A DNA stretch of 64,000 nt from Aplidium turbinatum. Taxonomy: Eukaryota > Chordata > Ascidiacea > Aplousobranchia > Polyclinidae. A program made the translations under genes and the position numbers. The notes below the pieces were generated by a model. That model saw only the letters and a list, made by a program, of their open reading frames with translations. It was not told the origin of the DNA and did no database searches. The stretch covers positions 29,891,824 through 29,955,823 of the forward strand of contig OU964919.1 in assembly GCA_918807975.1 (NCBI GenBank). The letters run 5' to 3'. The stretch's first letter is position 1. The number at the start of each line of letters is the position of its first letter. Below, piece after piece: positions 1 to 12,409 of this stretch.

Positions 1-850
1 GAACACGTGTTATTTTTACAAGAATTTTATTCACAAAAAAATTGCTGATAAAACTTCTTGAATCAGATGTACACACTAGTCATAGTGAATGATAGCGAAA
101 ATATGTCTCTAAAATAATGTTTTTTAAACAAGTGAATTTTAGTTGGTGTACAAAGACTCCTTAATAACACCTGAATTCTACCTAAGATACCATGCTACCT
201 AAAATCAACCAAAAATCAACGTGTAATATACGTAGCTTTCTAGCTGGGGCGCAGCATCATGAAACAAAAGCGATGACACAAAGGTATCCTGTAACGTTAA
301 ATAACCGCAAACATACTGTAGGTTGTTTCCCTGGTAAAGCGTATAAAAAAATGATGTAATGAAGGTTTGCAAAAAAAATGGTTACAATCAGATTTAGCAA
401 TGTAATTCTGTGTAAGTTATGTAAGTGAATCTTATGTAACTTATGCATTCTTTTAGGCTCGTGATAAGACATTTTTGTTTTATAATTTAGAAAATTAGTG
501 CGGAGTTAACCGTCACCATTTAGCGTTACTACATTTGATATAGCGTCACCACTTAGCGTTACCACTTTTTGATGCTTGGATGACGTATGTCTGTTGATTG
601 CATCTTATGTTTTTGCTAGGAAAGATTCATTTTTCAATTCATTATTTCATAATGCCTTTTTATCAGTATCCTATCGTGAGAAAAGCGAACTCGGTTACAC
701 AATTATGTCGCTTCACGTAATTCGGACTTTGCGATTCACCTTTCTCACATAAAATCAAATGTGCGTCACTACTTAGGGTTATTACATTTACAAGTCCATT
801 CATAACTATATAAAAGCAAATGTGCTTGTGGCAGGTTAATACCGAGGGTT
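1..850. other. AT-rich stretch with no gene seen
   Basis: No convincing coding region, TIR or tandem array is visible. A loose motif (TAGSGTTAYTACATTT-like) recurs near 523, 773 and 842, too degenerate to call a satellite. Possibly intron or upstream sequence of the short exon that follows. Confidence 0.4.
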
Positions 851-892
851 AATACATTTACAACTTGTATCCTACATCTTATACTACTGCAG

Positions 893-1017
893 AAGCACTG
901 CGTGGGGATCGTTGGGCAGTTTCGAACATTGCTCAAATCAAAGCCTGCTATTCAGAGATGCAAAATCAGGACAGGGAAGAACTTTACAAGCAGTTCAAAA
1001 GTGAATTTGTGCAGTAA
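893..1017 (+). CDS. Possible terminal exon of an unrecognised host gene
   Basis: An open frame closes with TAA at 1015-1017 and reads ...ALRGDRWAVSNIAQ...REELYKQFKSEFVQ, mixed charged and hydrophobic residues that look like a natural amphipathic C-terminus rather than noise. The frame is open back to about 853, but a reasonable splice acceptor (TACTACTGCAG, ending at 892) would start the exon at 893. An AATAAA lies near 1144, about 130 bases after the stop. I do not recognise the protein and see no upstream exon in the window, so it could be the last exon of a gene whose other exons lie left of position 1, or a processed fragment. A transposon fragment is the main alternative. Confidence 0.35.
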
Positions 1018-1026
1018 ATATGAATA

Positions 1027-1086
1027 CAGCTGAGTAACCAATGAATGGTGCAGCTGAGGTTACACCATTCATTGGTTACTCAGCTG
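1027..1086. repeat. Perfect 24-bp hairpin just after the stop codon
   Basis: Arms 1027-1050 and 1063-1086 are exact reverse complements (outer edge CAGCTGAGTAACC) around a 12-base loop. The hairpin begins 9 bases after the TAA of the putative exon, so in a transcript it would form a strong stem in the 3' UTR. No TSD is evident. Confidence 0.85.
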
Positions 1087-1249
1087 TTACAAATTCTACA
1101 TAAAAAAAATTTCTGAAATTTAATAGTCCTCAAGGGGTTCATAAATAAAATTTTTTAAGGCACTTCTAAATAAATTTTTTGGTAGCCAATTCTAATTTTT
1201 TTATCCATTGTTGATTTATCAAGTGTTCTTATTCTTTCAATTTCAATTC

Positions 1250-1330
1250 GTGAATTGGTTAGCGCGTCACTTCTGGAACGAAGAAGCTTCAAGACTAAGC
1301 GGCGCTGGTTCGACTCTCGAGGTGTGCGCT
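1250..1330 (+). repeat. tRNA-derived SINE head fragment
   Basis: A box-A-like TGGTTAGCGCG near 1256 is followed about 50 bases later by a box-B-like GGTTCGACTCT near 1308, the internal Pol III promoter layout of tRNA-derived SINEs. The acceptor stem does not pair, so this is not a functional tRNA. The 19-mer AAGCGGCGCTGGTTCGACT at 1297-1315 recurs at 1553-1571, suggesting a partly duplicated or composite SINE. Confidence 0.55.
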
Positions 1331-1552
1331 TGAGCAACGCACGTTAAGGACTGCTCTCCATTTAGCGGCATCTAATGGATGGAATAGTTCCCCGGCAACA
1401 AGACTTCAACAATCGGAAACTTCACTCTGTCAATCTCGGTGACCGGGCCTGCGTCAGTGATTCAAAGCCTCTACAAGTATGCGAAACTGCCAGGATTAAG
1501 CTCTGCAAGAAGCTTTCCCAGTCCGAGGATAAAGATTCAATCAAATCAGATC

Positions 1553-1571
1553 AAGCGGCGCTGGTTCGACT
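1553..1571 (+). repeat. Second copy of SINE box-B segment
   Basis: Direct repeat of 1297-1315. The box B has no box A at normal spacing upstream, so it is a fragment. Confidence 0.5.
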
Positions 1572-1925
1572 TTTATGGTTGGTTTAAAACCATCCAATCA
1601 GCAGGTTTTTATTTGCGCCCATTGCGATATCATGCAATATATACAGTGCGATCACAGATGCGATACAACAGACGATAGGAGGCGGCGAAAAGGAACCAAC
1701 TAATCTTCTTAGTACGGTAGCCTGCCGGTATTCAACTTGCGTAGGCTACTTGATGTCTGCCTGCTGATTCACTGAAGTAGCCAGTCTGTAAGGAAAAAGA
1801 ATGACGTAAAATGTTCAGGAGAGCAATTTTCCTTTATCCATTTAATGAAATACCAATTCAACAAGGAGTATTAATTCAATGAAATACCAATACCCTGGTC
1901 TGGGGAAAGTGCCTGTCTTTGGGGT

Positions 1926-2180
1926 GTGCAAACCGTGCGATTGTACAGGGCCCGTAATTTACTCAGAAAATGCAGAAAACATAAAGACAGTTTCATACCC
2001 AAATTTTTGTTGAACATGCTCTCAAAATGCACCAAATTCAAAGTAATTTTTCAAAATTTTCTGCGGGAGGCCCCCAAGATCCCTGCCACTGGGGATCGTC
2101 TTTGGCAAACACGCCGTCAGGCTTCGCCCGCCGGCCCTCAAACCTCCCTCCCCTTTCAAAATACCCAGCTACGCTACTGA
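1926..2180 (+). repeat. Dispersed repeat, also present near 35.5-35.7 kb
   Basis: The stretch around 1990-2175 (atgctctcaaaatgcacc... to ...gctacgctactgaatt) matches, in reverse complement, 35540-35730, including the GC-rich core and the TTTTGAAAAATTACTTTG segment. The GTAGCGTAGC-like end next to a run of C/G is typical of widespread non-autonomous DNA elements. TSDs were not resolved here. Confidence 0.5.
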
Positions 2181-2309
2181 ATTGGATGATTTGGATAATT
2201 GTCATTGGGGCCCGCAAAGCATATTCCGCACAGGGCCCGAAATACCCTAAGACCAGCACTGCTGGGGTCACAGGAAGAGAGTTCCGACGTCCCTACGCCC
2301 TGTGAGCCG

Positions 2310-3390
2310 TTATTCATTCATTCGATTGTGCAATAGGTGATGTAAACCTATTTAAGTGGTTTTCGCGCAATGATATTCCGCGTGCGCATATCTGTAATAA
2401 GCGTCACGCATTAATATATTTAAGTGAAAATGAGGGTAGTGTGTCTTTAATTACCTGCTTAAAAACGCGAACCGGAAATGACGTAATTTTTTGGGAATAC
2501 ATACCCAAGATGTTAGGCTAGCTACAGGATAAAAATTAATTGAAATGTGCAAGAATTATTTAAGCTACATTAAAGTTTCTTCAAAACCTCCGCGCATTTG
2601 TCGGTTTACCTACTTTAAAATTCGCCTGGGTGATCAGGACAAATCATGGGCTCCACACATGCTGCATGTAAAGCTTGTGTGGAAAACCTAAGACGATAGA
2701 TCAATGGAAATCCTAAATTCACTCACAACATTCATAAAAATCATGCAAGCGAAAGTTTGTCCAGAGTTACGTTTCCCAAATGTGCATGTGAATTTCCTTT
2801 TTTCTGTAGAATTGAACCTATTTTTAAGTGTCTATTCTATTCAATTTCTTCAATTTTATTTTTCTTTGCTGGCGCAAACATAATAGCGAATGACATTACT
2901 AACACACAACTGTAGCAGTGTAGCACCAACAAAAGGAATAGATGGCAAAACCAAAAGATTTAAAATATGTATTGGGGATTTGCAAAGCCACCAAACCTAC
3001 TTCTTAATATGAAAAAAATAACCATGTAGCCTACTCTTGTAAAAAAAATGATGTTGAACGTTTAGTGTTAGCAGATAAACTTTGAAGAATTGGGTTCAAG
3101 TTACCACACTTCAATAAAATAAAAAAATAAAACAGGTCTTGAAATACCTCAATGTTTTGATTAATATTATGTTTGTATCGCTTGTGTAGACTTTAGACTT
3201 TATCGTGATGAATTTAGACTTTATCACAGTCTTTGTTGACAAAAAAGAGTTCAAATTCTATGAAACGCCATAGTCTACCAATATAGATCAGGAGTCAATT
3301 TTAGCAATTTTTACCAAAACAGCATTCAGATATCATAAAATTCTGATGTGACACAAAAAATCTGACACAAAAATCTGAACCCAAAATATA
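2310..3390. other. Intergenic stretch, nothing recognised
   Basis: AT-rich sequence without a supported ORF, TIR pair or tandem array. Confidence 0.4.
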
Positions 3391-3398
3391 CTCTAGAA

Positions 3399-4534
3399 CA
3401 GTGCTTTTCAACCTTTTTGAGAACCATCCGCACACATTTTTTCGCAAAAATTTCATCCGCACAAACCAACCGAAAATTATACCACAAAAATAAAGTAAAG
3501 AGACTTAACACTTTTTTATTAAATTGTCCAACAAGTAGGCTACCGGTTTATCAATGACTCGGTTGCTGCTGAATATTTCTGGCAATTTCAGACCAGTTAG
3601 GCACAACTTCTTGCCCCAAAGCTCTCAGCATTAGGCCATCAAGTGTCTCATCAAGAAGACAACTCCTTTTCCTCGTTTTGATGTCAACTAGTGCACTAGT
3701 TGGACATGCAAAAAACGTGACATTAAAAAATTAAAAAGTTTTGAAATGTGGTGTCACAGAAGACTATTACGCATCAGCTGGATGGAAGGAAAAACAAATG
3801 AATTTGTTTCCAAACAAATAGACGATAAATGGAGTCTGATAAACAACATTAACCTCAGAAAATTGAGATATTTCGGACACATAGCAAGAAGCAACTTGTT
3901 GGAAAATTCAATGTTGACTGGGATGGTGCAAGGCAAACGAACAAAAGGACAACAAAAATGAAATATTTTGACAATATCAAGCAAATTACAGGAATAAAAA
4001 GCATCCCGGAAGCACTAATAAAAACAAAAGACAGAACAAAATGGAGGTAGTTCATAAGGGAGATCACAGCTGATCAAACATGATCAATCTGTTGAAGAAG
4101 AAGTGCACTAAAGCCCTTTTCGGCCAAATAAGTTGTTTTTTGTTTTGTACAAGAGCTTCTAATGCTTGGATGGCCAGGTCTTTATAAGAACTATCCAGAA
4201 CTCCTATCCAAAACGCAGCGTGTTTTCCGCGATTGAAAAATACTTGCTGGCAGAAATCGGTTTTGAGAGTATGACCCAAAGGTCGCGGAGGCTCCTGTTC
4301 ACCAAAGGGCTTCAAAACCCACAGCTTTGTTTGTAATGCATCTGCCTGAAGGCTTGGAAAATAAGATTTAAAACTAAATTACAATGAATAAGTTTATTTG
4401 AATTATTTTAAGTCAGAAAAAGTAAAAAATATGCACAATTTTCATCCGCACTCATCCGCACCACATTTGTCATCCGCACTGCAATTTTTTTCATCCGCAC
4501 AAGTGCGTACCATCCCACAGGTTGAAAAGCACTG
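3399..4534. mobile_element. Non-autonomous hAT element with 8-bp TSD
   Basis: Ends are CAGTGCTTTTCAACC and GGTTGAAAAGCACTG. The 8-bp duplication CTCTAGAA lies at 3391-3398 and 4535-4542. The TIRs continue with repeated CATCCGCAC motifs at both sides. CAG...CTG termini plus an 8-bp TSD identify the hAT superfamily. The interior lacks a transposase that I can read and contains a later LINE insertion. Confidence 0.9.
3699..4101 (+). pseudogene. LINE 3'-end fragment (RTE/craniate-type RT C-terminus)
   Basis: The frame at 3746-3958 reads RISWMEGKTNEFV...RKLRYFGHIARS...GKRTKGQQ, the standard C-terminal block of endonuclease/reverse-transcriptase LINE proteins (usual form LRISW...RKLRYFGHI...GKR.RGR). 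After a frameshift it continues as ...IKTKDRTKWR. The 9-bp duplication AGTGCACTA at 3690-3698 and 4102-4110 brackets the piece, and the end carries a GAAGAAGAA tail. It is a severely 5'-truncated, dead LINE inserted in the surrounding hAT. Confidence 0.8.
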
Positions 4535-6921
4535 CTCTAGAATGACATTTACTATGCTGACACAAAACGTGTGTTGGCTTGTGTTATGATCTAGGCCAGG
4601 GGTCACCAACCTTTTTTGCATGCGGGCCACTTTGGCACTTAGGAGAGCTGTGGCGGGCCGTACTAATAAAATTTTAGGTAGGTTGACTCTTATGCTAGAA
4701 AAGAACGCATTTCGTACCCAGTATCCAACCACAGTCTCTATATTACTAGTCTGGAAGGCTAACGAAAAAGGCAGTTGTCGTCGCTCGTGAAACAGCGCTC
4801 CTAGTGGTGGTAGAGTATATTATGAAAGCAAAGCACCAAAGGTATGCAAATACAGGCATATTGTCTACTATCAATGGTGAAATTGTGAAAGAGATTGTGG
4901 TTGCAGACTTGTTTTTAACTAATGTAGAATGTTTAGGATGTTAGTTCCAGTGTTTATCTAGAAAAATTCGTTTGGTTAACTTTTCTGAGGCTTAGGTTAG
5001 CATGACTACAAGTAGTTAAAAGATGATGTGAGTTCAAATTATTAAGCAATTGAATTTTGGCTTCTTCAGCATAAGACCAAAACATAGGTTGTTGAAAGGC
5101 TGGTTAGTTGATAAACTTTTCTGCCAGGAATATTAGGCACTGGTTAGTTTAAAGGAAGGCACTTGTTGCCAATGGAAATTGACCTAAGACTGAAGATTAA
5201 ACAGTAGGCTACTTTTGTCTATTCAAACTCTATAAATATATATGTACACTGTACAGGTTATTTATACTGAAGAATTTTTAAAAGATATTAATTACATTAT
5301 GTAAATCTAGATAAGGGTAGCCTATAGCCTACTAGACATGTGCAAATTATGATGCACTGGTCAAATCTAAACTTGTCACAATCAACAATTTTGCTGTTCA
5401 TTAAGAATATGTGAATTACAGTCAAAAAATTTCCCATTCTTGTGGCTAGTTTTCTAGGTTAGGCCCAATAAGTTTATTCTAACTTGCCATTGAATATTTA
5501 TTGTTTGTCAGTTTACACTACAGACTGCAGATATACTGGCAAAAAACTTGTTTGTTTACTAGCCTACTGATAAAAATATAAAGTTGCATATGTTATCTCC
5601 TTTCTTGTTCCTCTTAAGATATTTTGCACCAAAATGAAGAAGTGCATTTGACATGACACATTTGTAGCCTACGGTATATATTATGGGGTTCTTATTCACT
5701 ACCGTAACTATGGTTGATTTTGAGCCAATTCCACTAAAAATATGCTGGTGGTAATTCTCGTAAGCACTTACATACAGTAAGCAAAATAACTATGTTTGAA
5801 TTAAACATCGGTGGGCTAAAATATTGGTTACCGGTACGGTACTTACTTTTGAATGCAAACAGCTAGCTTCATACAAAATGAAATACAGTACTTCTATATT
5901 TCAGGTATGTCACATTTAGCATGTTACTTGTGGGCCACTCATGATATACAAAACAATTTATATGCTTAATACAAATAGAGAATGTTCATAAATACAGTAT
6001 ATGTTTATTACAAACAGCAATAAGTGTACAGAAAGGTTTTTTATTAAATAGTTTTAAAAAGTCATTAAAATGTTGTCACAGTGTTTGGAGGCTCTTCAAG
6101 ACATGAGTGAAGAAGAACTTATCGTACAATATTTTTTGATAAGGTATGTTAAACTACACTTATATTTTTGCAGCTTACTGGTTAACAATTCTCTGCAACA
6201 GCATTATCTGTTAACCGGGTTATTGTGATTATTCTTGTATTTTTTGTTTTTGTCTTTTTGCATGTATGGTAATTAATATGGACTGATTGGTCTGATGCAA
6301 ATAAATAGTAATAATAATATTATCAATATCAAATTTGGAAATATAGCCAATGAAATACGTAATTGCAGGTTGAAAAAGTTAGCTTTCAAAAGCATAATAT
6401 GCAATATACACCATTATGATGACAGTGCTACCTACTTTAGAAGTGCATTAATTCAATAATTCCGTAGCTATATTTACATTTTGAGGTACCGGTAATGAAC
6501 GTTCTTCTTTGGGTGCCAATTTTGCCTACTATATATAGCAATTGAACGTGACTTATTTTACACAAAACATATGCATTACATTACTGGTATGCTAAAGAAC
6601 TATGGCATCAAATGGTCACCCAAGTTCGGAGAGATTAATGGCACTTCATGAAGATGATGCATTACTGAATTTATTTGTATTTTACAGTTGAATGAAGATT
6701 TGGAAGGTGGAAATTCGCATATGACGGGATATTCCCTTCGAAAAGTGGGGTATTACACCGACATATTGCGCGCAATGAAATTAACAACCTTAATCTGCCT
6801 AATGCATATCATGACTATTGTGAAGAAAGCTTATTGCCGGACTTGGACTGTGCAAGGTATACAGCAATCCATACAGAAACCCTCTACGAAGGCGCTTTTA
6901 AAGAACTTTTCTAGAACCTTA

Positions 6922-6966
6922 CTATGTTGACGTGTATTGTTTTCGCTGTGATGGTCAGAAATAAAA
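6922..6966 (+). repeat. Short repeat shared with the 9.3-11.8 kb fold-back element
   Basis: The segment CTATGTTGACGTGTATTGTT... followed by GATGGTCAGAAATAAAA is also at about 11519-11565 and, inverted, at 9490-9540. Its presence here suggests a fragment of the same family lies inside the 4.7-8.9 kb element. Confidence 0.6.
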
Positions 6967-7658
6967 AAAAACTAAACTTAAGTGCTGTATACGTATGAGG
7001 AGTCATATTTTTTGCCACTACAAAAGCTGTGGCGACATTTACACTATATAGTGTAATAATTACCTGAATAGTGTTGCCAGATAAGGAATTCTGGTCTAAT
7101 TTGAGAAAAGTTTAAAGCTGTTGAAAACAAAAGCCTGAATTTTGTAATTTTTTTTAGTCTTGGGCAAAGATGAAAACGCTAATCTTATTCCTAACTCTAA
7201 CCCTTACCTTGACCCTTCTTAACTTTAATCCTAACTCTGGCAACACCTGCTTGTAACCACGGCGTTAAGTGTGGAAAAGTAGCCACTTCCAATTGAGTAT
7301 ATGGTGAGGAAAAATATGCAAACACTAATAAAACGTAACTTTAGTATTATAAACATTTCACTATAACATTTAAAATCATAAGACTACATGGAATCGCCAA
7401 TAATATAAGACTGTATATATTCATTTTTTTGGAAAATTAAACAAAGATAATGAATACCGCTGCAACGCCAACATTGTTAGGCCTATGTGTTTCCGGTGGC
7501 TCCAGGTCCCCTGCTGCCATGGGCAAGCATATTAACCCTTGAAAGGGGGGTATCACGGCTGCCACGTCGCTCATTGTTGCCTGGTTTCGGAGGATGTTTG
7601 AAGTTCCTTGATTGGGGTAGGATCTCTACACAAACATATAGAAAATCATGTAGTGCAG

Positions 7659-7972
7659 TCAACCATCTGTAGGAGCTGACAAACCTCCACGATCAGCTAA
7701 CTCAAACAACTGGGCATATTCCTCTGGTACACAGTCTTGGATTTTATGTACATTTATAATCTTGCACAAGCAATTCTTTGCAAGCCGAGCACTTTCTTCG
7801 GTGAGATACACTACGTCCAATGTGTCCACTAACAAAGCACGTAACATTAGCATCAACAGTTCAACATCAGATAAATCATCTATGCTAACTACAACAAAGA
7901 AATCATCAAGCCAATTGAAAGAGAAATTCACATTCAAATGACCGTCGCGACCCCCAGGTTGAGAAACGCTGC
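7659..7972 (-). pseudogene. hAT-family relic with one terminal end
   Basis: The sequence at 7940-7972 reads GTCGCGACCCCCAGG then TTGAGAAACGCTG, the reverse complement of the classic CAG.G.TTCTCAACC hAT end. A minus-strand open frame at 7659-7937 reads toward lower coordinates and ends ...EEYAQLFELADRGGLS.PTD. I cannot assign that frame firmly; it may be transposase-derived. The second TIR was not found, so the left boundary is uncertain. Confidence 0.4.
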
Positions 7973-9265
7973 TATACCGGTATATGCTATATAATATATA
8001 TAATACAAGTTAAATCTCAGAACTTTTAACCTTTGTCGCTTTAAATTACTGAACCTGCATACTTACCAGTACCGTACTTAAAATTGTCTTGCTAATGCTC
8101 TTTGTTTACAAATTATTTTTGGGAGTGACTATTTTGAGTGCCACAGATTGAAACATATCAACTTTTTGTTGTAGGCCTATCACTAAATAAAACAACTTTA
8201 TGCACTTATGTAAGTGTCAACTGAATTAATTGATCAATCAATGTTTTTGGAAATGATGCTGGCTAAGTAGCATCTGCCAATTACGGTACTAATTTTAAGC
8301 CTACTTCAGCTTAAAGCTTCCACAAATATTTAGTAATTATAAACCCTTCAATTATTAAGCTGCTGTATATACTTGGTACATTGAAACTTATGAACTTTAA
8401 AGACCACTACTTCAAACTATAAAGTAATCAATTCCTTAGCAATTTGAAAACTCACATCATATTTTAACTACTTGTAGTCATGCTAGATATTAACTGTAAC
8501 TAACATCCTAAACATTCTACATTAGTTAAAAACAGTCTGCAACCACAATATCATGCAGTTTCACCGTTGATAGTTGGCAATATGCCTGTATTTGCATAGC
8601 CTACCTTCCAAGCAGATTATGTAATTTGACCACAGTCTCCATATTAAAATCTTAAGACTAACTTAGAAGGATAATCTGGTAATAAGAAAAAATAGCCTAG
8701 GCCTATTTAGCGGTAATCTGCAAATAAGAACTTAGCCTACTAAAAGTTAAAACAACCTGCAGTTGACATTACTCGGCTAAGCCTACCTACTGCCTAGACT
8801 TTTGGCTACGACTTGCAAAAGTACTCTACCAACACTTGAGGCGCTGTCTCAAATGCAAAGACACAGCCTTGCCTAGCAACGCCATTGAGTTTCCAGACTA
8901 GTATTATAGAGACTGTGATCCAACGTTATAATACATACATATTGTTAATATTTATCTTAGAATACCGCAGCAACAAAATTAGTCGAACAAAGCTACTGCC
9001 AGGCCAAGCTCCTTTAACAACACTTTTGACTTTTTTAACATTGCCTAATAAACGAGGCCACTTGATTTGCGCACTAATAGCCAGGCGAGCGGTTTCATCA
9101 GAATATTCATCGCCAAGCAAGAGTGGTGTTGTCACTTCGCTTCACAAAAGATATCTTGCCATTGAAAGTTTCAGTAAACATAGAAATGTTTGACACATGG
9201 CAATACAGGCAACAATAGTGACCTTCAGACATATAGGCTCCAATAACAGGGGCAAAGAAACCAGG

Positions 9266-11766
9266 GGTCTGCTACTATTCGGCGAGTCCGATTCGGCTAA
9301 TCCGAGTCGGCGAGTTCCCTATTCGGCAAGTTTTTAAAATTTTATTTTTGAAAGGGAATTATCGGGTACCGTAGCCTAATTATAATTGCCGTTTTTACAT
9401 CGTTAAACATTGAAATCGTGCAGAAAGGAATAAAAATGAAATGTTTGAACTATTAAATTAAAATTCGTTATGTCAGTTCAGTTGAGTTGTTTTTATTTCT
9501 GACCATCATATCAAAAACAATACACGTCAACATAGCAAAGGTAGAAGCGACAAAACGCGAACGTTAAAACGTGCTTGAATTTGTCATGTCAGTTCAGTTG
9601 TTTTTATTTTTGATCATGATATCACAAACAAGTCACGTCAACACAGCAAAGGTGTAAAAAAAGGTAGAAGCGACAAAACGCGATCGTGAAAACGTGCTTG
9701 TGACCGAAGTAAGTTATTGAGTTGAAAGAAATTTGGCACAGTTGCAACACCTTTAGAAAAATTTAAGAAATGAAGGGAAAATAAAATAAAAAAATGTTAC
9801 AAAAAAAAACCATGTTTCATGTTTATAAGTTAGTACTTTTGAATAGTTAAAATGATTAGTTTGGATCAACAAATGTGTGGCCTACAGTATGGATTGAAAG
9901 GAAATTACCGGGTACCGTAGCCTAGTTATCCCGACCAGCAGAAATTGCCTTTTTTAAATCGTTTTAACGTCGCTAAACGTTGAAATCGTGTAGAAAAGAG
10001 AACTTTGCTGACTAGGATACGTTGAAACTGGGAAACATTCACAGAAGCCCTTCGATTTGTTCCAAGAACCCATTTAGCCTAACAGTTCATTTGTACATTG
10101 ATTCAACGTCTGAATACATTATCTTAAAAATGCATAATCTTAAAAATACAGCGCATCGAAGAGCTTCTGTGAATGTTTCTCAGTTTCAACGCAGGCATTA
10201 AAACTCACGAGTGTTTTTTTCCGGCAGCCATCGTGGCCTACCGAGAGCTCCTTCTCGGCGGCCAAATCTGCGTGCTTGGAGGCCAAAATACAATAGCGAT
10301 AGCGCAAGTAAACAGCATTAAACGTGCAACAATGTTAAAATGATCACTTAGCGTTGTTGAAGTCTGGGCGACGTCCTGCAATAGAATCGTTGTACCGTAC
10401 TACGCATTAAATGCTTTATCGGGATTGAAATCCGGTATTGCGGGAACATCTAACGACCCTAAATTGTTTTAACTGCTCGCAGCTCAGTAAATTGTTTCAA
10501 CTGCATACTGCCTTTCATAAAACCTGACCATTTATTCCATTATGATGTCACCATTAAGGGTGTGAAGTCACTAACCCACAGCGTTCTCAACTATGAAGAC
10601 ACGTGTTTTACCCACGGATGTCAATTAACCTAGTTCTCCTTTTTAACAACGATTCAATATCTGACAACATTGAATCGATATAAAAACAACAATATTGCCA
10701 GCCGATGTAAATTAGCACTTCGGATTAACACTTTGTTAAAATAAACATCGGGGATTGCAAACAAGACTTACAGCGCTGGTGATCGCAGCTGGATATATTT
10801 AATACAACAGTAGTGATTATGACGCACTGACCTAATTCTGCATCACTCTTTGATACTACATATTTTCGACATTTAGTCCACGATCATTCTATTGCGAAAT
10901 TAAATAATTGGCTAGAAGAAACCGGCGGCCAAACTTGGCCGACGGAGAAGGTAACACAGGCGGTCGTTCAAGCACTACTTAGCGGCCATGGCCGCCGGCT
11001 GCTTTAAGGCTTGCAACCTAGCTTGTATCCTAGCCATCAAAGTTTTCTTGTCTACACAATTTCAACGTTTAGCGACGTTAAAACGATAGGCCACACATTT
11101 GGTTAGTCTTTTCATTCTGCTACTACAATGTAAAAATGAACTGTTAAGCTAACTGGGTTCTTGGAACAAATTTTTGCTGGTAGAAATAACTAGGCTACGG
11201 TACCCGATAATTTCCTTTCAATCCAAGCTGTAGGCCGCACATTTGTTGATCCAAAATAATCATTTTAACTATTCAAAAGTACTAACTTATAGCTATAAAC
11301 ATGATTTTTTTTTGTAACATTTTCTTTTTTTTATTTTCTCTTCACATCTTAAATTTTTCTGAAGGTGTTGCAACCGTGCCAAATTTCTTTCAACTCAATA
11401 ACTTACTTTGGTCACAAGCACGTTTCAACGTTTGCGTTTTGTCGCTTCTACCTTAAAAACAACTGAACTGACGAATTCAAGCACGTTTTAGCGTTCGCGT
11501 TTTGTCGCTTCTACCTTTGCTATGTTGACGTGTATTGTTTTTGATATGATGGTCAGAAATAAAAACAACTGAACTGACATGACGAATTTTAATTTAATAG
11601 TTCAAACATTTCATTTTTATTCCTTTCTGCACTTTCAGCGACGTTAAAACGATGTGAAAACAGTTAGGCTACGGTACCCGATAATTTCCTTTCAAAAATA
11701 AAATTTCAAAAACTCGCCGAATAGGGCACTCGCCGAAAAAGGCTCTCGCCGAAACGGGCCATTCCC
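9266..11766. mobile_element. 2.5-kb fold-back element (MULE-like, 9-10 bp TSD)
   Basis: The duplication AGAAACCAGG is at 9256-9265 and 11767-11776. Inside, very long inverted repeats start with repeated TTCGGCGAG motifs and extend roughly 750-900 bp from each side (for example GGGTACCGTAGCCTA near 9365 versus 11670, and again near 9912 versus 11205). The unpaired centre (about 10150-10990) contains GGCGGCCAA-type motifs and no gene. Long TIRs with a 9-10 bp TSD are the signature of Mutator-like or fold-back elements. Confidence 0.75.
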
Positions 11767-12337
11767 AGAAACCAGGCACCATGAAACAAACGCTTGTGGA
11801 AATCACCGAAAAAACGTTTCTATCATAACTCATGAGCAGTGTTCCCTCTAAAAAAGCGATGATTTGGTTTTTCATCCTTTTTGTGAGAGTCTATAAAACC
11901 GTGTTTCCTTGATTATTAGACAAATGTCACTTGCGGTGCTTATAAGCATGGCAAGAATTGTTGATTAACAACATTTAGCAGTTCTATGCTAAATATTTTC
12001 ATAATACAGTAGAATTCGCCTATAACGGCACCTCTAGGGGATTTGCAAAAACTGACGTTATAGCCGAATTGACGTTATAGACCAACTACCGCAAACTATT
12101 TCACAACTGTATTTTGATTAAAGAGGTGTATAATTCAATCAGGGTTACTGTGTACCACCAAACTGACAAAAGGCACGCAGAAAATACAGTGAACAAAAAA
12201 ATTGCTTAAAAAAAATAACCTACAGCGAAAAGTACAGGAAATTTGTGCAATACAGCTCGTTACATATAGTAGTAGAGAAGTTCATCGTTTATTAGCAAAA
12301 AAGACATTGATCTTGAGCTGTTTCGGTTTTGACACAA

Positions 12338-12398
12338 CTGTAGAGCTGCTTTTTACACGTGATAGTTTTTAACGCGGGAAAAAAAATAATTCAGTTAA
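12338..12398 (+). repeat. 60-bp direct repeat, partner at 22329-22389
   Basis: CTGTAGAGCTGCTTTTTACA and the following GTGATAGTTTTT...AATTCAGTTAA recur in direct orientation at 22329-22389. If the two later insertions between them are removed the copies lie about 130 bp apart, so this is an old tandem duplication within the pogo-type element. Confidence 0.7.
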
Positions 12399-12409
12399 TT
12401 AGTTTATAC

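Larger units (their letters stand above)
4730..8917. mobile_element. 4.2-kb inverted-repeat DNA transposon, superfamily unclear
   Basis: Ends CACAGTCTCTATATTACTAG and the reverse complement at 8917 are flanked by a 7-bp duplication ATCCAAC (4723-4729, 8918-8924). The inverted similarity runs inward about 350 bp with gaps, as far as about 5070 and 8440. The interior has no readable transposase. A 7-bp TSD with CACAG ends does not fit hAT (8), Tc1 (TA) or piggyBac (TTAA) cleanly. Confidence 0.75.

Noticed and set aside
1250-1330. Functional tRNA gene
   Set aside because: Only promoter boxes remain; no cloverleaf can be drawn.
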